This document shows, one piece after another, positions 59,765-64,000 of a DNA stretch of 64,000 nt. The notes under the pieces were generated by a model. The model made no database searches. It saw only the letters and a list, made by a program, of their open reading frames with translations, and was not told where the DNA came from. The position numbers and the translations under genes were made by a program. Numbering within the stretch: position 1 is the first letter of the stretch; each line of letters opens with the position of its first letter. Source of the stretch: Caldora sp. SIO3E6 (lineage in GTDB: Bacteria > Cyanobacteriota > Cyanobacteriia > Cyanobacteriales > Coleofasciculaceae); contig JAAHHL010000032.1 in the NCBI GenBank assembly GCA_010672185.1, positions 1 to 64,000 on the forward strand, given 5' to 3'.

Positions 59765-62622
59765 TGAACAAACAAATCCAAAACCCTAACTCTCAACTTG
59801 ACTTCCTCTTGCAGGTATTGCGAACAACCCACTACAGCAACAACAACCCGAAAGTAGTGTACTCGCTGTTACAAGATAACTTAGACCTACTTAATGATAA
59901 CTGTGCCAGTGTTTTGCACAATTGGGCAACTACTACCTTGCCAAGTATAGTACCAGAACAAGCCCAAAATTTGGCAGCAGATATAGTCAATTTCAGTATC
60001 CTTATTCGTAAGCTGCCTTTAGGGAATCAAGCCAGTAACATGGAAATTGCCATAGCAGGATATGAAGTTGCGGCTATGGTATTTACCAAGGAAGCTTTTC
60101 CTCAAGAATGGGCTTCAGTGCAAAACAATCTGGGGATTGCCTATCGTAACCGCATTAGAGGAGAAAAAGCAGAAAATTTAGAAAAGGCAATTGGCTATTA
60201 TTTGGCTGCTTTGAGGGTATGTACTCGCGAACTCTATCCTGATGATTGGAGTATGACCCAACAAAATTTAGGTATCGTCTATCGAAATCGCATTCGGGGA
60301 GAACAAGCAGAGAACCTAGAAGCAGCGATTCACTGCTTTCAAGCTGCATTAGAAGTATGTACTCGCCAAGCCTTTCCCCAAGATTGGGCGATGACCCAAC
60401 ACAATCTTGGGATTGCCTACAGTAGTCGAATTCGGGGGAAGAAATCGGAAAATTTAGAAACAGCCATTCGTTGTTTTCAGACTGCTTTAGAAGTTCGTAC
60501 CCGCGAAGTCAATTCCCAGGAGTGGGCAATGACTCAGAATAATTTGGGAATTGCTTACTATGAACGTACCGAGGAAGAAAAAGCAGAGAATTTGGAAGCA
60601 GCCATTCGCTGTTTTCATGCTGCTTTAGCAGTATACACTCGTGAAGCATCGCCTCACCAATGGGCTATGCTGCACAACAATTTGGGTAATGGCTATAGTA
60701 ATCGTATTTGTGGGGAAAAAGCAGAAAACTTAGAAATAGCTATTCGCCATTTAAAAGCTGCCTTAGAAGTCCGTACCCGCGAAGTCAATTCCCAGGAATG
60801 GGCCACAACCCAGAACAATCTAGGTGATACTTACCGCCGACGTATCAAAGGGGAAAAGTTAGAGAACTTAGAGATAGCCATTCGCCATTTAAAAGCTGCC
60901 TTAGAGGTGCGTACTCGCGAAGCTTTTCCTATATTATATGTAGAAGCTCAATTCAATCTCGGTCTTGCCTACCAAGATGCTGGACAGTTTAGCGATGCCT
61001 ACAATGTTTTTGCTGCTGCTATTGATACCTTGGAGTCTTTGCGAGGGGAGATAGTCTTTGGTTCGGCCAGAGAAGAAGACAAACAAAAACTTGCTGAAAA
61101 ATGGAACAAGGTCTATGAATTGGCAGTAGAAGTTTGTCTAGAGTTAGAGAAACCTACTAAAGCCATAGAATACGTCGAGCGCAGCAAAACTCGGAACTTG
61201 GTAGAACTCATCCTCAACCGAGACCTCCAGGCTATTTTTCCTAGAGAAATCGTTAGACAATTGGAACAACTCCAAGAGGAAATTTCTACCAGTCAGCGCC
61301 AACTGCAAGCTGCTACAGCGAAAGCAAGCACCGCTCTGACACAACATCTTTCACAGCTCAGGCAGCAGCGCAATGAATTGCAAAACAAATACCTGCCCCT
61401 TGGTTCGGGGTTTCAGTTTGACCAATTAAGAGTAACTTTGGATCAGCGCACTGCTATTGTCGAGTTATATGTTGCTATAAACAAGTTTCTTGTTTTTATT
61501 TTCACCGGTCAAACTCAGCAGCCTATCGTTTGGCAATCTGAGCCAAAAGACCTAAAGCAATTGATGTATTGGGTAGCTGGATACATGGGAGTTTACTACG
61601 AGAAAAAAGCCCATTGGCAACGCCGCCTAAGTACTCGCCTCCATTTACTCGCTAAGATTCTGCACCTTGAGGAAATTATTCAACTGATTCCCGATAGATG
61701 TGAGAGACTAATTTTAATTCCCCATCAGTATTTGCATTTATTTCCCCTTCATGCGTTGCCAGTTACAGAGAAATCCCGCCTCCTTGACTTATTTCCCCAA
61801 GGCGTGAGTTACGTCCCTAGTTGTCAACTGCTCCAGCTTGCTCAGAGGAAAAAACTTCCTCACTTCACAAGCTTCTTTGCGGTTCAAAACCCTACAAAAG
61901 ACCTCGACTATACCAATATCGAAGTGGAAATCATTCAACGTTATTTTGATACAACTAATGTCCTCAAAGAAGAGATGGCAACCAGAGAAACCGTTGATGA
62001 TATTTCTTTTACCGCTGCCCACTGCACCCACTTTAGCTGTCATGGTTATTTTCACCCAAACCAGCCTCGCCAATCTAGTCTTATCCTCGCAGATGCATAT
62101 CTTGACACTGCACCCACCGAAACTAACCCAGAACAGTACCTCACTTTACCAGATGGAAAAGTGCTAGATTTGGATAAATGCCTTACTTTGGAGAAAATAT
62201 TCACCCTTAGCTTAGATCAATGTCGCCTCGTTACTCTATCTGCTTGCGAAACCGGATTGATTGATTTCCGCAATACGAGCGACGAATATATTGGTTTGCC
62301 CAGTGGCTTTGTTTATGCAGGTGCTGCCAGTGTCGTTAGCTCTCTGTGGACGGTAAACGACTTATCTACAGCTTTTTTGATGATTCAGTTTTATCAGAAC
62401 CTACAAAAGGGTTTGGTTGTGGGTTTGGCGCTCAATCAAGCTCAACTGTGGTTAAGGGATTTGACTAAGGGGGACTTGGAAACATGGATTGAGGAAAATC
62501 AGTTACCATTGAAGCCAGCTATTAGGATGAATCTGCGTCGTCGTCTTTATAAGTTGGAGGATGATGCTAAACCCTTTCAATCGCCTTTTTACTGGGCAGG
62601 ATTTTGTGCCATTGGTCAGTGA
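59761..62622 (+). CDS. CHAT peptidase 5 (TPR-CHAT)
   Basis: 953 residues, from the ATG at 59761 (a second ATG follows directly). It lacks the first N-terminal domain and begins with the second helical module (FLLQVLRTTHYSNNNPKVVY). About seven TPR-like units follow to about 400 (QNNLGIAYRNRIRGEKAENL). VERSKTRNLVEL lies near 470; CHAT about 560-953 with H761 (HFSCHGY) and C829 (SACETG). The C-terminal 150 residues are very close to gene 2 at protein and DNA level, so the two are recent duplicates. The start overlaps the fossil stop codon. Confidence 0.88.
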   Translation: MMNKQIQNPNSQLDFLLQVLRTTHYSNNNPKVVYSLLQDNLDLLNDNCASVLHNWATTTLPSIVPEQAQNLAADIVNFSILIRKLPLGNQASNMEIAIAGYEVAAMVFTKEAFPQEWASVQNNLGIAYRNRIRGEKAENLEKAIGYYLAALRVCTRELYPDDWSMTQQNLGIVYRNRIRGEQAENLEAAIHCFQAALEVCTRQAFPQDWAMTQHNLGIAYSSRIRGKKSENLETAIRCFQTALEVRTREVNSQEWAMTQNNLGIAYYERTEEEKAENLEAAIRCFHAALAVYTREASPHQWAMLHNNLGNGYSNRICGEKAENLEIAIRHLKAALEVRTREVNSQEWATTQNNLGDTYRRRIKGEKLENLEIAIRHLKAALEVRTREAFPILYVEAQFNLGLAYQDAGQFSDAYNVFAAAIDTLESLRGEIVFGSAREEDKQKLAEKWNKVYELAVEVCLELEKPTKAIEYVERSKTRNLVELILNRDLQAIFPREIVRQLEQLQEEISTSQRQLQAATAKASTALTQHLSQLRQQRNELQNKYLPLGSGFQFDQLRVTLDQRTAIVELYVAINKFLVFIFTGQTQQPIVWQSEPKDLKQLMYWVAGYMGVYYEKKAHWQRRLSTRLHLLAKILHLEEIIQLIPDRCERLILIPHQYLHLFPLHALPVTEKSRLLDLFPQGVSYVPSCQLLQLAQRKKLPHFTSFFAVQNPTKDLDYTNIEVEIIQRYFDTTNVLKEEMATRETVDDISFTAAHCTHFSCHGYFHPNQPRQSSLILADAYLDTAPTETNPEQYLTLPDGKVLDLDKCLTLEKIFTLSLDQCRLVTLSACETGLIDFRNTSDEYIGLPSGFVYAGAASVVSSLWTVNDLSTAFLMIQFYQNLQKGLVVGLALNQAQLWLRDLTKGDLETWIEENQLPLKPAIRMNLRRRLYKLEDDAKPFQSPFYWAGFCAIGQ

Positions 62623-62638
62623 TTAACTAAAGTAACTT

Positions 62639-64000
62639 ATGTCATCAAAAATCTCTCCTTCATTTGTTAATTTTTTGCAATTGATCTTGCAGACAGTCCG
62701 TGAAAGTGATGCAGAGCCAGAGGCTTTATACTCAATACTAGAGAAACACTTGGAGCAACTAGAGAATAACTTTCCTCAGAAATTTAAAAATTGGGCAAAG
62801 GAGAGGTTAGCAGAGTTAGAACCAGAAGAACGCCGTAACATAGCCAAAGATATTGGCAATTTATGTATTTTAATACGCAGTTACCCTTTTCCTTCTCAAG
62901 CCAATAATATAGAAATAGCTATTGCTGGTTATGAAGTGATCAGTACTGTTTTGGATCGTGAATGTTCTCCAGAAAATTGGGCAACAAATCAAAACAATCT
63001 AGGGGTTGCCTATTGTGCTCGTATTCTGGGAGATAAGGCCCATAATTTAGAACAGGCAATAGCCTATTTCAAGAAAGCTTTACAAGTTCGCACTCGCAAG
63101 GATTTACCTTCGGATTGGGCGGCAACTCAAAGCAACCTGGGCAATGCTTACTACAGCCGCATTGTAGGCAAAAAGGAAGAAAACTTAGAACAGGCAATTA
63201 GATGTCACAAACGAGCATTAGGTATTCATACTTACGACGCTTTTCCAGAAAACTGGGCAAGTGTTCAGTACAGTTTGGGAAATGCCTACAGCGATCGCCT
63301 TTCAGGAGCAAGAGACAAGAATCTGGAGAGGGCAATTCAGCATTATGAAAATGCTTTACAGGTATACACCCGTACTGCTTACCCAGAACAGTGGGCTGGA
63401 ATTCAAGATAATTTGGGTGGTGTCTATCACAAACGCCTGCTAGGAGAAAAAGCAGAAAATCTGGAGAAAGCGATCGCCCATCACAAAAATGCTTTATTGG
63501 TTTACACTTATGAATCAGATCCAGAGCAATGGGCTAAGACTCAAAGTAATCTAGGAGTTGCTTATGGTAAGCGCATTTTGGGTAAAAAAGTAGAAAATCT
63601 GAGGAAAGAGAGTAAATGCTATAAAAAAGCTTTACTAGTGTACACCAGAGAGTCATTTCCCTTAGATCATGCTATAACCCTATACAATCTCGGTCTTACT
63701 TACAAAAGTTCTCAAAAATTTGATTCTGCTTACAATACCTTTGCTGCTGCCATTGAAACAGTTGAATCTCTGCGCAGTTTGATTGCCTTTGAAGATGACA
63801 CGGCTTTAACAACTGCTATTAACACTTTAGAGTCAGACCCAGTTAAGATTCTCTCGGAAGAAGAAGCTGGGCAAGAAGTCAAACGCAAACTTGCTGAAGA
63901 ATGGAACTTACTTTACCAAGCTATGGTGGAAGTATGTTTAGAATTAGGCTACCCTGATCGAGCTATTGAATATGTAGAGCGCAGCAAAACTCGTAATTTA
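62639..64000 (+). CDS. CHAT peptidase 6, truncated by window end
   Basis: 454 codons open from the ATG at 62639 to the end of the window. The second helical module opens the protein (FVNFLQLILQTVRESDAEPE), then TPR-like repeats with the phrases QNNLGVAYCARILGDK and QSNLGNAYYSRI, and a final segment YVERSKTRNL at 63971-64000, the CHAT linker signature. The catalytic domain should follow outside the window. The gap to gene 5 is 16 bases, so it belongs to the same operon. Confidence is high that this is a partial TPR-CHAT gene. Confidence 0.85.
   Translation, partial: MSSKISPSFVNFLQLILQTVRESDAEPEALYSILEKHLEQLENNFPQKFKNWAKERLAELEPEERRNIAKDIGNLCILIRSYPFPSQANNIEIAIAGYEVISTVLDRECSPENWATNQNNLGVAYCARILGDKAHNLEQAIAYFKKALQVRTRKDLPSDWAATQSNLGNAYYSRIVGKKEENLEQAIRCHKRALGIHTYDAFPENWASVQYSLGNAYSDRLSGARDKNLERAIQHYENALQVYTRTAYPEQWAGIQDNLGGVYHKRLLGEKAENLEKAIAHHKNALLVYTYESDPEQWAKTQSNLGVAYGKRILGKKVENLRKESKCYKKALLVYTRESFPLDHAITLYNLGLTYKSSQKFDSAYNTFAAAIETVESLRSLIAFEDDTALTTAINTLESDPVKILSEEEAGQEVKRKLAEEWNLLYQAMVEVCLELGYPDRAIEYVERSKTRNL

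Noticed and set aside
1..64000. tRNA, rRNA or insertion sequence with transposase
   Set aside because: I found no cloverleaf-like sequence, ribosomal RNA words or transposase motifs in either strand by reading.

Overview
The window looks like DNA of a filamentous cyanobacterium. Evidence seen directly: frequent HIP1 octamers (GCGATCGC) inside and between genes, short heptanucleotide tandem repeats at many gene borders (the cyanobacterial STRR type), and an array of large TPR-CHAT proteins of a kind common in cyanobacteria. I cannot name a species, and I cannot tell from sequence alone whether this is chromosome, plasmid or an extrachromosomal phage-plasmid.

Region 1 (1-24,260, minus strand; transcription runs from high to low coordinates) is the replication, DNA-modification and virion half of a contractile-tailed (Mu/P2-like) phage. 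The order is: replication initiator with internal iterons, DnaB helicase, HNH nuclease, a 1462-residue fused DNA-modification protein (C5-cytosine methyltransferase, ASCH-like, ParB-like, TGT/DpdA-like and D12 adenine methyltransferase parts), a GNAT protein with a second TGT-like half, small and large terminase, portal, protease-scaffold, capsid cement, major capsid, minor head protein, virion morphogenesis protein, tail terminator, sheath, tube and chaperone. Two toxin-antitoxin pairs, a MAPEG membrane protein and one opposite-strand gene are inserted as morons.

Region 2 (24,260-35,100, mostly plus strand) is an accessory/control region. It has small HTH and ribbon-helix-helix regulators, each beside a perfect palindrome or dyad; a tail-fibre gene; a second HNH gene; a hairpin-rich MITE-like segment; and a run of coiled-coil, small-membrane and membrane-tethered nuclease-like proteins that I do not recognise as a known system.

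Region 3 (35,100-42,730) carries maintenance genes: ParA/ParB with an 18-bp palindrome upstream, an unknown 372-residue gene, a frameshifted recD2, a ruvC and a tyrosine recombinase. Together with the iteron-bearing initiator this suggests a phage-plasmid or a prophage in a plasmid; that is inference.

Region 4 (42,795-64,000, plus strand) is a tightly packed array of six TPR-CHAT protease genes, the last cut by the window edge. The first has two ClpC-type N domains but no AAA+ ATPase. A fossil of a seventh CHAT gene's last codons survives between the fourth and fifth genes, which points to growth of the array by unequal recombination. CHAT domains are caspase-like peptidases often placed in defence and cell-death pathways, so the array is a candidate immunity island next to a mobile element.
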